Source of the DNA: Diplosphaera chodatii
Lineage: Eukaryota > Chlorophyta > Trebouxiophyceae > Prasiolales > Stichococcaceae
Assembly: GCA_032358165.1 (NCBI GenBank)
Contig: JAALGY010000011.1
Span: forward strand, 310,001-374,000
Direction of reading: 5' to 3'
DNA: 64,000 nt
In this document: piece by piece, positions 10,821-22,490 of the stretch
Position numbering within the stretch: the stretch's first letter is position 1
How the letters are laid out: every line of letters starts with the position of its first letter
Made by a program: the position numbers and the translations under genes
The notes under the pieces: generated by a model
Seen by the model: the letters and a program-made list of their open reading frames with translations, nothing else
The model's database searches: none
What the model was told of the DNA's origin: nothing

Positions 10821-13649
10821 ATGTGGACTGGCAAGCGAGGGCAAGATGGAACAGGCACAGGCAGCATTGCTGCAAGGTTCAGTGCTGCGAGGCGGCAGCA
10901 GGCTGCCCGCATCCAGCAACTGGGCGATGACCTGCTCTGCCGCGTGCTGCTGCTGATACCGCAGGGGCAACGGTAAGCTGCTCAAAATCTCTGCACAAGC
11001 ACTGTAGCTTCCACTTCGCTCTGCATATCGCACACGGCCCGTTGCATCAGCTGTATGTGTTGTGACTCACAGGCTCAGGGCAGCAGAGGTATGTAAGGCA
11101 TGGAGCCAGCTGCTGCTGCGATCTGACATGTGGGCTATCATGGAGCACCCACGCAGGCAGCTGTCGAACCCAACTTACCCCGAGACCCACAGCACCATCA
11201 GTGTGACCACGCTGCGCTGGCTGACCTTGAGATGCCGCACCACACAATCACTGCGCATCGAGGTTGTCCGCGAGAAGCTGTTGGAAGCATGTGCTTTTCT
11301 GCATGCGGGTGTATATGATGTGTACTGTTCAAAACGAGAAGTGCATGTGCCAGTCGCGACTGATGAGTGCCACACTGTGCTTGCAGGGTCAGCTGCAAGA
11401 TGACAAGTCACCAGAAGAACACATGATCGACAACAAGTTCCAAACGCTCCTGCTGGCCTTTGCAGCAACGCATGCACTGACTGACCTGCATGTGCAGCTG
11501 CCCGACCACCTCTCTGTTGCCGGCAAGAGCCTGGTGAGATTTCAGGTTGCACAAACTCGCATCAGCAGCATGACAGCATGTGTTTGGCAGCTGGTTTGAT
11601 GAGACTGCGTCAAAGCGTACAATGCCATGCCATGCTCATGGCGCAGTCTTGCTGGTGTTGCTCACGCCTGTGCTCGTCCTTCGCAGGTCCATGTTCAGCT
11701 GCTAGGTGGCCTCACGAATCTGCACATCCATGGCATAAGCCCACCACTGACAGCTACCAGCCTGAACAGCTTATTCGCCGCGCTTCCAGCTCTGCAGGTG
11801 TCGCAGCTTGCATGCACACTGTCGTGCTGTCTGCTGTGAGCGCATGCTGCAGTAATCAACTTGATGATGACACTGCACCAATTCCAGCCCTGACAACCTG
11901 ACATCGATGGTGTCTCATGTAGGCGTGCTTGCTAGGCATGACTGCAAAACCACAGCCGCCAAGCATGCAAGTTGCTACTGTGGGAAGATTTCCAGAGGCG
12001 CTTTATACCTGCACAAAGCTCACGAACCTGGAGGTTTTTGATCTGCCTGGAGAGGAACATTGTCTTGACTGGGGTGAGGCTCCGTGCATGCATGCAGACA
12101 GCTGATCCTCATCATATCAGCAATGCGCCCCTCACCGGATGTGGGTGTGGTATGATCTCTGATCCTGAGACAATAGTAGTTGCAGTGTATTGATCCTGAG
12201 ACCGTGACTGGGTAGTAATGGCATGGCGCAGGTGGCTTGTCGGAGAGCATCACAGCCCTGCAGCGGCTGGCCCGCCTCCGGTTCCAGCGTGTGTTGACGG
12301 CGCCGCTGACAGATGCGATTTCAGCATTGACAAGGCAAATTTGAAATAATTTTTTTAGTTTAGGTTTAGTTATAAGAAAGACTAAATTTTTATATTTACA
12401 CTTTTTTTATTATTATTTAGGTTGACGTCCATCGGCCTGTATTCCAATAACTTCGACAAATTGGTCAGGGGACCACTGCTGCCAGCTGCTGCAGTTGTAC
12501 TGACTGGGTTGCGGCAGTTAGATATTGACGCATCCTTTGCCCCGATGCCTGCCTTGGAGTCACTGGCAGGCATGCATGTTCTGACCAGCACCCATGCAAC
12601 CATGAGACAATCAACTGTTGTAGGTATCCAGTCCAGGCAGAGTGGCCGTTGCCCGCATATGTATGCCTGGTTGCTTGTGTGCGTGGCATCTGTGAATCAT
12701 GTGCAGGCCTTACGGACCTGACATTGCGATTCGTGAGCCTATATGACACTTCAACCCTGACAAACCTCAGTGTCATCCGCCATCTGAGCAGGTGCATGCT
12801 CGAAGTGAACTTGCACTTTCTGACTACTCGTATGCAGGGTTGCCCTATTTGTATATATGCCATGCTCTCGACAGAAGCATTGCTGGAATGAACGACAGGG
12901 GTAAGACATAATGCCGCTCTGTGATTGCATGCAGGCTGAGTCTTTCAAGCTGTGGTGGCAGCTTCAGTCGTGGCAAGGTCCTTAGAGGTGTTAGCAACAC
13001 TGCAGTACAGATGCTATCGTGAGCTGCGTGCAGCAGTGAACTTGTGTACACCTGATTCGCAGAGGCACCTTGCACCTGACTGCTGACTCTGCTGCACAGG
13101 TTTGGACACGTGCTCTGCGCTGCGAAGTCTGCACATCACCAGCTGTGGCGTACAGCAGCTGTTGCCTTACGACGTTCTGCGACGAGTGACAGAGCTGCGG
13201 CTGCAGTCCGAAGCGATCGGCATGTCTATTTTCCCACTCGTGGCCAAAGCAATGCCTGAGCTCGTTATCCTCGACATCAGCCACAGCACCAAATGGTGAG
13301 GCACAGCAGAGTGCTGTCGGGTGTGTTTGGACCCTTATTCTGCTCTGGGAAGAAACCCTACCTTTGGCATACGCACACGAAACACGTGCACCTACTTGGT
13401 TGTGCTGCTGGAGGAAAAAGGTTGAACCCATATCCCGGCAGGTTTGAGCCCAGTCAACTCATCGAGGCCCTGCAGCGGTGCGTCAGCCTGCGGCATGTGT
13501 GGTGCGAGGGGTCAGGCCTACTGCTTCCCCGCCAGGCGGATAGCTTCTTGGATGTGCAGCGTGCCGTGCCACGGGTGCACTGGCACCTGAGCGGCGCACC
13601 AAACAACAGCTTTGATGAGACGCGGAAGTTTTGCTCCAGATACTACTGA
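10821..13649 (+). CDS. FBL1: F-box/leucine-rich-repeat protein
   Basis: Predicted SCF-type substrate receptor by family. Exons: 10821-10972, 11073-11262, 11387-11533, 11687-11797, 11923-12073, 12232-12334, 12421-12569, 12707-12791, 12935-12987, 13100-13295 and 13442-13649. The F-box is split at an intron: IQQLGDDLLCRVLLLIPQ lies in exon 1 and AAEVCKAWSQLLLRSDMW in exon 2. Irregular LRRs follow, such as LTDLHVQLPDHLS, ITALQRLARLRFQ and VTELRLQ. The protein ends in VHWHLSGAPNNSFDETRKF and a Tyr-Tyr tail. The start is the first ATG in frame with the F-box. Two introns begin with GC instead of GT (12335 and 12570), and the first of these is a very A+T-rich insert absent from FBL3. All joins keep the frame, so the gene looks intact. 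FBL3 is its closest relative. Confidence 0.82.
12335..12420 (+). other. A+T-rich 86-bp GC-AG intron unique to FBL1
   Basis: About 15% G+C in a G+C-rich region. Removing it restores the codons for Thr-Arg-Leu-Thr-Ser, matching FBL3 (Thr-Asn-Leu-Thr-Ser), where the same exon is continuous. The borders are GC...AG. Its origin is unknown; gain in FBL1 or loss in FBL3 are both possible. Confidence 0.75.
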
Positions 13650-14161
13650 TGCAGACACACAGTGGTTCAGAGCCAAGGTACCTCTGGCACAGCAAGGGTG
13701 TACGAAGTAATCGGCCATGATTTGTCAGCTGCATTGTGCAAGACCAGCACAGGGGGCATGTAGGCATACTGACTGGTCAGTACTCCTAGCTGTTCACAGG
13801 ATGCGCCTCTTGTCCTGACCTGTCTGCTCAAGGGCGCTTGAGCCGATGCTGAGCGTTGCAATGTGTGTTCAGCATGCCCTGCCTACACCAAACTTGTCAG
13901 CCCACAAGGTGTAATGAGGACAACGATGCTGTGCACCTGATTGTGTGCAATATGTGAGCTTGCCAGATCATCAGATGCTGACGTTACTGCTGTGCACTGG
14001 GCTGAGATTCGCCATGCAAGCATCAGGCTTCCATCAGTGTTTCAAGTGCTTCCTGTGTATCGAGGATGGTTTGCACACCGCGATGATGTCCATGCGTGCG
14101 CCAGACCACCATGTATTACTGTACATCTTGCATGTGGTCTGCAGCACCGCGACAGCCTGAC
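13650..14161. other. Convergent spacer FBL1/FBL2
   Basis: No gene is supported. The two neighbouring genes end here on opposite strands. TGTAA at about 13910 is a candidate poly(A) signal for FBL1. Confidence 0.4.
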
Positions 14162-16456
14162 TCACAGTCCCCAAATGTGCTCGTCACCAGGAAGTAACCC
14201 ACGCAACCGCGTCACAAATGACATGACATCGATGCCCACATCGCGCAGCGGCCACTCGATGTTTGGGAGCACCCGCTGCAGATGCATCAGCTTCTCAACC
14301 ACCTGCAGGGGCGGGTGTTCCCTTGGCATGCCCTGTGGTTCCAAATCCCGAGTGATCGGGTCGGACTGCCACAGCGGTGCCCCCGGCAGGTCCACCATCC
14401 GGAGGTTCGGCAGCCCGGACAGCACCTGTGTTGTCTGCAAACGCCGCCAGCGTTCGCACTTCGAGGAGCTCCTGCTTCTGCAGCGCTGATACCATGGTCT
14501 GAACGTCCCTTGGTGTACGGTCGGCGCTCCTGAGCTGCAAGCGGGTAAGCTGCGGGTCCGGCAGCGGCAGCCAAGTCATCCAGCTCCAGTGCTGCAATGC
14601 ACAGCAGGACAGGACACATTGACTGGTTTTGGCTTCCGTCTGTCAAGGGTTACCAAGCATGCCATCGACAGTACAGACATCATGGCACACGTCTTTCACA
14701 TGCAGATCTTGCTGGGAGCGCTGCTCACTACTTCCGTGAAAAAGCGTGCGCAGGTTGGAGCAGCCAGGTATGCGGCGCAGCTCCGCATCGTCGGCGAGGC
14801 TGATGTGGGGCGAGGTCAGCCGCTGCCTGGCCGTCAGGCCATGTGCCGCATCTCTCATGTGGCTGACGATGTCCTCAAGTTAGAGCTCAGCCGCTCCAAC
14901 GCCATGAGCTGAGCTCCAGTTCTTGCAGCGCAACCGGCACAGCCTGCGTGTGCATTGCCTAAAGCGTCAGAATGCTTGGTTGACATGCTGCTTGCAGGTG
15001 GCGTTTGCAGGTCACAGAGGGTGCCGTCCTGTCATGTGCATCCGATGCATGGCACCGCCCCACCAGGTCCAACACTATTTGGATATTGCTGACTGAACTC
15101 AGTCGTCTCCGCAAGGCAGACCTGCGGCCTGGTGAGCTGCGGCAGCTGGCTGATGCCATGGGTCAGCGGCGCAGCCACGCAGCTGCCCAGCCACAGGTGC
15201 TGCAGGCGGAGCAGCAGCGTCGTGCCGTCCGGCATGCGCCCATGGTAACACGGTGTCACGACTCTCTTGATCGTTCACGCAACGTGTCAGGCTGGGGACA
15301 CGAGTGCACCTGCGAGTGCAGAGTGCAGGATGCGGTTTTGAGCTTACGCAGATGACCACAGGCTTCAGCCATGCTGGGTGTGCAAGCACGGGAAGGTGAG
15401 CTGATGATTGAGGGGGATGCAGCTGCCCCACGGCCTATCAGTTCCCTGCGAAGGCAGCACCCACCTCAGCAGGCCTCGCAGGAAGTTGTCCAGCTGGCTC
15501 TGCGTGTGCTGCGGGCTGCCCCTCGCCACCGCTGCTCGAGTCCTCACCGCCCAGCTGTAGAGAGGTGCAGGCAGACGTCCTGCAGCGCGGGTATGTTGGC
15601 AAACACGACGACGTCCAGGGCTGGCAATTTCAGTGGCGTCTTGATTTGGAACACCTCCAGCTGTGTGAGAGCGCGCAGCTGGCTGATGCATGCCTGCACG
15701 GTGGAGAGTGAAACGGTTCCGAGTGACAACTGAAGCTGTCAGCAGCTGCAAATGCGAACAGGTGTGTTGCCGGTCTCCTCATCCTGGGGCAGGCATGGCA
15801 GTGGCGCATTGGGGGCGTTCTATACCTGGGCCTAAATGCTGATGAGGATGTCCTCGTCGGCTGCCACCAGCTGTAGTTTCTGCAGTTGTGTCGCGTTCGG
15901 GTGCGACGGTGAATAGCGCAAGTTGCACCATCACTCTGGCCTACCGTTGCATCTGCATGGCACCACTGCGATTGTTGTACTGCGGTCATGTGGCAGGCGT
16001 CGTTCTTGAAGGCCTTGGCCAGCGGCACAGATCGTGGTACGAGTGCAAACGAGCCGCAGCAGCAAGCACCTGCCGGTATGGTGAGCTCGTGCAGCCCTGC
16101 GCTGCGCTGCCGCAGCCATCTCATCATGTTGTCGGCACCAGCCGCCTCGCCGAGATCGCTGTCATCCCGCGGCATCACCTCCAGCTGTGTCCACACACTG
16201 GCATCTCACATGACCCTTGTGCCATCCGAGGCAAACCAGCGGCAGCGTTGACCTCCTGCAGCACCACACAGGAACTTGCACCGCCACTGGAAGCGCTGGT
16301 CCAGCTTGCATCCAGAACCTCGGATCGCTGACATATTGTTGACAACACGTGTCGCCCACCGCTTTGACATGCACCTGACTGTCTGCGGTAGCGGGATCAA
16401 GGTTTTGCGGAGCAGTCGCCGCTAAGCGACTGAATGGTGGCGCAGGCAGCCGCCAT
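14162..16456 (-). pseudogene. FBL2: decayed F-box/LRR gene of the minus-strand group
   Basis: It is colinear with FBL4-7 but broken in at least four places. The start (Met-Ala-Ala-Cys-Ala-Thr then IQSLSGD, ATG at 16456) is followed by a 1-nt deletion near 16411-16418 inside the F-box. The exon with LPLVCLGWHKG loses frame by a 1-nt insertion near 16206-16221 before DASVWTQLEVMPRDDSD. A further shift lies near 14885-14930, between LQELELSS and LEDIVSHMRDAAHGL. Another lies near 14428-14450, before LSGLPNLRMVDLPGAPLW. LRR fragments are still readable: ACISQLRALTQLEVFQI at 15544-15729 and LQHLWLGSCVAAPLTHGI at 15032-15259. Several independent lesions make sequencing error an unlikely single cause. 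Confidence 0.8.
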
Positions 16457-16815
16457 GCGCGCAGCACTGCAGCTGCAGAACTGCGCAACACACCGATGCT
16501 GTGGCTCTAACGTACGCATTCCGTTCACCGAGACGGAATCATCGCGTGTGACTCAGGATCTGACAGAGCCTCGCTCTCTGTACTCATGTGCAAGCAATTG
16601 AGATCCAGCTCTAGATCTTGAGATCTTCCAGCATGCATCATCGTGTTCCTGCAGGGAGCAGGTCAGCACAGAGGCTGTATGCTGGCGATGCGCATGCGGA
16701 CCCAACGAAGGAATGAATTGCTATCTTGCAGTCACAAAGACAACCGAGAGCGCTACCTAGACGACCTCAGCCTTCGCCCATCTCCAGGGCTCAAGTTGCT
16801 GATTGTGCATTGCGC
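16457..16815. promoter_or_regulatory. Divergent spacer between FBL2 pseudogene and FBL3
   Basis: These 359 bp separate the starts of two oppositely directed F-box genes and should contain the FBL3 promoter. No TATA box or other known motif is evident. Confidence 0.35.
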
Positions 16816-19587
16816 ATGTATGCAATGACAAGCTCTAGTCGTGCAAAGGCAGCGGCACTGCCAGCACCACCTGCGGGACACCATTCTGCTGGCATCCAGC
16901 AGCTGGGCGACGATCTGCTGGGCCGCATACTGCTGCTGATCCCGCAGGGGCAGCGGTGGGTGCATCACCTGCAGCCGTCTCATTGCTCTGTTGCTGTAGC
17001 CTCATCTGCAGCTCAGAGCTGCAGCGGTTCGCCTTGCGGCCTGCAACTGATCACCTGCATCGGCTGTACCGCAGGCTCAGGGCGGCGGAGGTGTGCAAGG
17101 CATGGTGTCAGCTGCTGCGGCGCCCCGACATGTGGACTGTCGTGGAGTACCCTCGCAGGCAGCTGACAAACCCGTATGAGCTTGCCAGCGAAACCTTTGT
17201 CGGGGTGGATGCCCTGCGCTGGCTGACTGCACGCCGCAGTGCAACACGAACGCTGCGGATTCAGGTTCGTCCTTGGGCAGTGTAGGTTGTGCGAACTGAC
17301 AAACAAGCAGCCTGTAAGTTGCAACAATAGGTGCGTATTGGCACGTCGCTTGCTGATTCAATGTACTCGAGGCATATATGTGCAGGGCGGACTGCAAGAT
17401 GATCGTCAGTCATCCAAACGGGTGGTTGACGTAAAGTTTCAGACGCTGATGCTGGCCTACGCTACAATGCCTGCGCTGGTAGAGCTGCATGTGCAGCTAC
17501 CAGACCATCTGTCCATCGGCTATTCCAACCTGGTGAGCGTCTGTGCACAGTGTACTGTGCGCTGGCATGCTGATCGTCCCATCCACCGCAGCCTGAAAGC
17601 TGCTCGCAGCAACATTGTCGCAGGGCTGGAGGCTGCTGAGACTGTTCCTCACCGTTTGCAGCACGATGTCAAGCTGCTGGGCGGGCTCACGAAGCTGCAC
17701 ATCCACGGCATCAGGCCGCCCGTGAGGCCTTGCGACCTCAACGTCATGTTCTCGGCCTTGCCAGCCTTGCAGGTGCTGCAGCCTGCTGTGAACCCTCAGC
17801 CAGCTGGCAGCTGTCAGTAGAACGCCCGCTCATGTGTATGTCTGCTGGTGGATCAGTCCTATGTCAGCAAGATCCAACTGTTCCCACACATACTGTGATG
17901 TACAGGCATGCTCGCTGCTTGGGCATGACTGCACGGCCGGAGATGTCAGGAGACACTGAGGACGTCCTAGCTGGCACGCCGACAGCGCTGTACACCTGCA
18001 CAAGGCTGACAGCCTTGGAGGTCTACGATGTGGCTGGGGACCGACGGTGCCTTTGCTGGGGTGCGTGAGACGTATCCTGTCCGAAGTTGTGCTCAGAGAC
18101 GTTGGAAGCTGCATCTTGCAGTAGGCACTCATCATGCACCTGTGTCAGACTACATGTATTCCTGACGGCACAACAGCAGCATCTGGCGCAGGCGGGCTGT
18201 CGGACGGCATCACAGCGCTGCAGCGGCTGGCACGTCTGCGACTGCAGAATGTAGCGACAGGGCTGCTGACAGACGCCATCTCGACGCTGACAAATCTGAC
18301 TTCCCTGGGTCTGTTGACGGACGACTGCCACACAGAAGACGACCTCCAGCCGCGGCTGCCAGCATCTTTGACTGTGCTGACTGGGCTCCAGCAGCTTGAC
18401 GTCGCTTGGCACTGCACCCTGCAGCTTGTTGCGGAGGCGCTCACAGGTACACATCATGGGACAACCCTATCAACAGGTGCATGAAGGTAGCACGAGGCTT
18501 GCATAGTGCCGTGTCCGGCTCAGCCTGCCAGGAGCTCTGTCCAGATGACTTCTTGGCAGGTCAAGCTGACGTGTGCTCGCTTGCTATCCACGCCCCTGCT
18601 AGCGTCTGCAGGGCTGCGAGATTTGACGCTGCGGAGCACAGGACAACTTCCAGAAGCACCTCTTGTGAAGCTGAGCTGCATGCCACACATGAGCAGGTGC
18701 GCATCTTGATGTTCAATGCATCTCTTGATGCTTGATCCTGTATGCGTGCCACTTTTGGAGCCTAGTATCAGGTGATGTTGCCGGGCACATATGGCAAGCA
18801 GTGTCAGTTGCCGGTTGACAGTTGTGACGCTGCTCTTGTGCAGGTTGCGCATGTCTGACTCTTACGGCTGCTTCCAACATGGCAACATCCCGAAAGGTTT
18901 CTGCAGCATGTGCAGTGATGTTATCGTGCACAGCGAGTAATGTTATCGTGCACAGCGAAAGCTGCTGTACACGCTTCTCATGCAACAGTGCCAGAACAAC
19001 AGCTCTGCTGCGCAGAATTGGACGACTGCAAGGCGCTGCGTCAACTGCACATCACCAATTGCAGCATAGAGCAGCTGCCAGCCTGCAGGATACTACAGCA
19101 GGTGACGGAGCTGCGGCTGCAGTACAACAAGGTCGGCTTGCCCATCCTTGCGTTCGTGGCTGCAGCCATGCCGCAGCTCGTCACTCTTGACATCAGCCAC
19201 AACCACATGAGTGGTGACGCTGCTGATTGGCTGCTGGACCATCAGCACCCATCACTCACCTCACAGAGGCAGGCTATGTGCTCTGCCTGTGTCTGCCCTA
19301 TGATACATGTGTGTGCAATGATGTTGGCAACTTCGTGAACCATGTAGCATGACATGCCCTGATATGTGCCTGATAGGAGTGAGCCCAGACGTCTGATCGA
19401 GGCCCTGCAGCACTGCGTCAACCTGCGGCATCTGTGGTACGCACACTTCGACCAGCAACTGTGTCGCGAAGAGGCGGATGCCCTGATGGAGGTGCAGCGC
19501 GCAGTGCCACGTGTGCAGTGGCACCTGAGCGCAGCGCCCAATGACAGCTTTGATGAGACGCGGATATACTGCCAGCGTGCGTGTTGA
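16816..19587 (+). CDS. FBL3: F-box/leucine-rich-repeat protein
   Basis: Paralog of FBL1 with the same exon plan. Exon 1, 16816-16955, carries GIQQLGDDLLGRILLLIPQ. Exon 2, from 17074, carries LRAAEVCKAWCQLLRRPDMW. Later exons hold LRR blocks at about 17385-17522, 17661-17771, 17908-18060, 18193-18446, 18607-18701, 18844-18896, 19013-19209 and 19379-19587. The exon at 18193 is uninterrupted where FBL1 has the A+T-rich intron. The C-terminal exon encodes a helix-like segment (VQRAVPRVQWHLSAAP) and FDETRIYCQRAC, then stops. ATG 16825 is an alternative start nine bases downstream. No disruption was seen. AATAAAG at about 19604-19610 could help 3' processing. Confidence 0.82.
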
Positions 19588-20149
19588 TGTGGCCGCACCA
19601 CACCATAAATAAAGTACACCTGCTTCTGCAAGCAGGGCCCTGCCTGCATGAAGTTCAGGCGAATCATTGTGAAACGTATTCTCCTGTATGACAGGTATTA
19701 CAATTGGACAACTTATGTTAGCCTATTTGCTTCCTTGCCCGCTGGCATCATTGGCACGGTGCTTGCTGTCGAACTGGGTGTGCGCATATGCCAGTGTTGA
19801 CTGAACGCGTATGAGAAACTGTTGCCAGCCGCTGCATAAGCTTTTGGTTCGGTAAGCTTTTGGAAGGATGTGTAGCATAAGTGGATATGACACTGTCATG
19901 CACATAGCCATCAGCATGTGTAGAGCAGGCCAGACCGCATCCGGTGCTACCGCTATAGGGATTGCTGGGCGTGCTAGTCGCCACGCATGCTGATGCTAAA
20001 TTTCATGGTTGATGGTTCATGTGTGATGCTGAGGATTCGACCCTCAACAAGCATGAAAATGCATCCCGCCAGCTACATACAGCAACATTTGGGTGCAGCA
20101 TGACCACACCCTCATTGTCTCACAGAACCCAACTGCACAACCAAACAAT
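19588..20149. other. Convergent spacer FBL3/FBL4
   Basis: No gene is supported. The spacer corresponds to 13650-14161 in the duplicated gene pair. A large part is of moderate A+T content with no clear repeat. Confidence 0.4.
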
Positions 20150-22490
20150 TCACATATCAATGTCAAATAGGGTTGCAGCGTTGTTGTCTCCTAGGTTTCT
20201 TGGTGCAGCTGCACCAAGCAGCCTAGGAGACAACAACACCCAGCGGATCTGCGGGGCTGCCTGCTGCAGAAGCATGAGCTGCTCGACCAGTTCCATGTGC
20301 AGGTGCTCTCCCCGGTACAATTCTGACCCTGTCAGGTCCACAGACCGGAGCTTGGGGAAGCGCTGCAGCGCCACAGCATCAAGCGGCCGCAGGTCGATTG
20401 CTTGGTCAAGATACAGCATCTCCAGGACCTCCAAGGACGGCAGCTCCGATGCCATGATCAGAATGTCACTCATCTTGTGATCGCCATCCTCGAAATGCAA
20501 TCGGGTCAGCTGCGGAAATGGCAGCGGCTCCACCTCTCCAAGAGCGACCCCTGCAAATCACAAGTAGCAATGTGGTTCACACCACGACATCAACCAATGG
20601 GTGATTGTGAGTTCAGGCAGACCATGAACAGGAGCAAGCCTCTGCGGGCACAGACTACTCTAGGATGTGCACATTCAGAAGGTGGCAAGCAGCTGGGGCT
20701 CTCTGGTAATGGCGGACCGTGCAAGCAGAGCGTGCGCAGGTTGCTGCAGCCGTTAAATTGACGCAGCCTTGCAGGTGCGCCAACTGAGCATCCCAGCCGC
20801 CGCACTGTCAGCTGCTGCAGAGCGCTGAGGCTGCATGTGCCTCCTGGCGTATTAGTGTAAATTTCGGTCAAATCCAGGTCCTGCAATGCCGTGAGCTGCT
20901 CCAGTACCTCGGCTTGCACCCAAGCAGCCTTCAGCTTGCGCAGTGAATTCGGTAGTGCTGCCTGCAACATGCACAACAGACTCGTGTCACCTGGTGCCAC
21001 CTCGTGTGAAGCTTGCGAAGCATGCGAGGATCACGACCGGCGGGCATGCCACCAGCACCTTGCAGATGGCACCATGCAACTGTTGTGCGACCGCACCTTG
21101 AGCACTGGCACATCAGACGGATATATGTCCGACAACTCCTGATGGGTGGTCTCCAGGGAGGTCAGCTGCGTGAGCCCACTGATGCTGGGGGTCAGCGGCG
21201 CGGTCACACAGTCGCGCAGGCCGAGGTGCTGCAGCCGCTGCAGCGCAGTGATGCCGGTCGGCAGGCTGCCCACAGAAAACATCGTCTCGTACTTCTCCAG
21301 CTCGAACGTGGAAAGCTGTAGGAATGTCAGGCGAGTACACCTGGGGACATGAAAGGTCGCATCTCACAGGGGTAAACTTACACTCCAGACACCACATGTG
21401 CTGGCCAAGTGTGCAGGATAGTCATGGCAGAGCACATGGCGCAGCTTGCAACGTCGCAGGGCATATGGTGTGGCTGAGGCGGCTGTCATTCAAACGATGT
21501 AGGCTGCAGCTGCGACATCACCTCAGCAAGCTGAGCGGGAAGTCGCCCGTCTGAAAGCAGCGGTCTGCCTCGTTCTCTTCGTCGTCAGCGTCCGAGTCAG
21601 TGCTGCGAAAGTGCAGGCGAACGAACTCGAGCACGGGCAGGCTGGCAAACAGCGCATCCAGGCTGGGCTGCCTGAGTGGCGTGCTGATACAGGAGACTTC
21701 CAGCCGCGTGAGAATGCGCAGCTCAGTGATGCATGCCTGCATGGCAATGACGGCCAAGCCAGTGAGCATCTCGGTGTGCAATACGTGCAGAAGCCTTACA
21801 TGCTCCAGCTCGGCAAGAGGCATGAAGTTGATCCAAGCGAGCTTGCAGTTACCAGGGCATGGATGCCGAAGCGATGGGAAAAGTGAACTTTGGAAACGTC
21901 GTTGACACGCTGTGCAACGATCTGCAGCTGCTGTAACTGGGTTGCTGCGGGCGCCACGGACAGCAGCGTAGACTGCACCTCCTCCGTGTCGAAGTTACGA
22001 AACTGCACAGCACCATCCAAACATGTTGCCAACGCAGGTCGGCATGCAAGTGGGCCTGCTGTGCAGCAGCCGCTGTGCAGCAGCGCCATGATACACAGCA
22101 GACTAACAGCATCAGCGCCAGAGGCTCTTGCTTGCATTCTCACCAGCAGGGTGAGCTCGCGCATCGCAGGGCTGCGCTGCCGCAGCCAGCGATCCATGTT
22201 GCGGGCATGCTCCCACGTCCGCACACGGGTGATCTGTGGCGTCACGTTCACAACTGACCACATGCTGGCATCAGCCAGTATTGTGCGCCACCGCTTGCAT
22301 ACCACTGGGCTCCTTATCCTGTTGCACTACAGACAGACGGTGAGCTGCCGCAACAGCGCCGGCGTTATGAACACGCTCCCGCGAGTAGGACAGTAGTGAC
22401 ACAATACCTGTCCTCCGGAGGCACCAGGAGCAGGACGCTGCGCAGCAGATCGTCGCTGAGCGATTGGATTGACGTGGGGGGATCCGCCAT
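20150..22490 (-). CDS. FBL4: F-box/LRR protein with C-terminal hairpin-encoded extension
   Basis: This is the best-preserved member of the minus-strand group. Exon 1 (22490 to 22408) starts Met-Ala-Asp-Pro-Pro and carries IQSLSDDLLRSVLLLVPPED. Exon 2 (about 22320-22140) continues the F-box with VVCKRWRTILADASMW and adds the group motif ARNMDRWLRQRSPAMREL. LRR exons follow at about 22020-21830, 21823-21526, 21340-21100, 20960-20700 and 20551-20150. The fourth exon encodes the acidic loop DSDADDEENEAD before FPLSLL. In FBL5 the protein ends at WVLR. In FBL4 the frame runs through a 58-bp palindrome and adds about 25 residues before stopping. No frameshift was found in the rest. Confidence 0.8.
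20180..20237. repeat. 58-bp near-perfect palindrome at the end of FBL4
   Basis: The arms 20180-20208 and 20209-20237 are inverted copies. The only interruption is 20196-20198 (TTT) opposite 20219-20221 (CAG), where two of three positions mismatch. There is no loop. It begins exactly where the FBL4 reading frame departs from FBL5. Confidence 0.9.
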
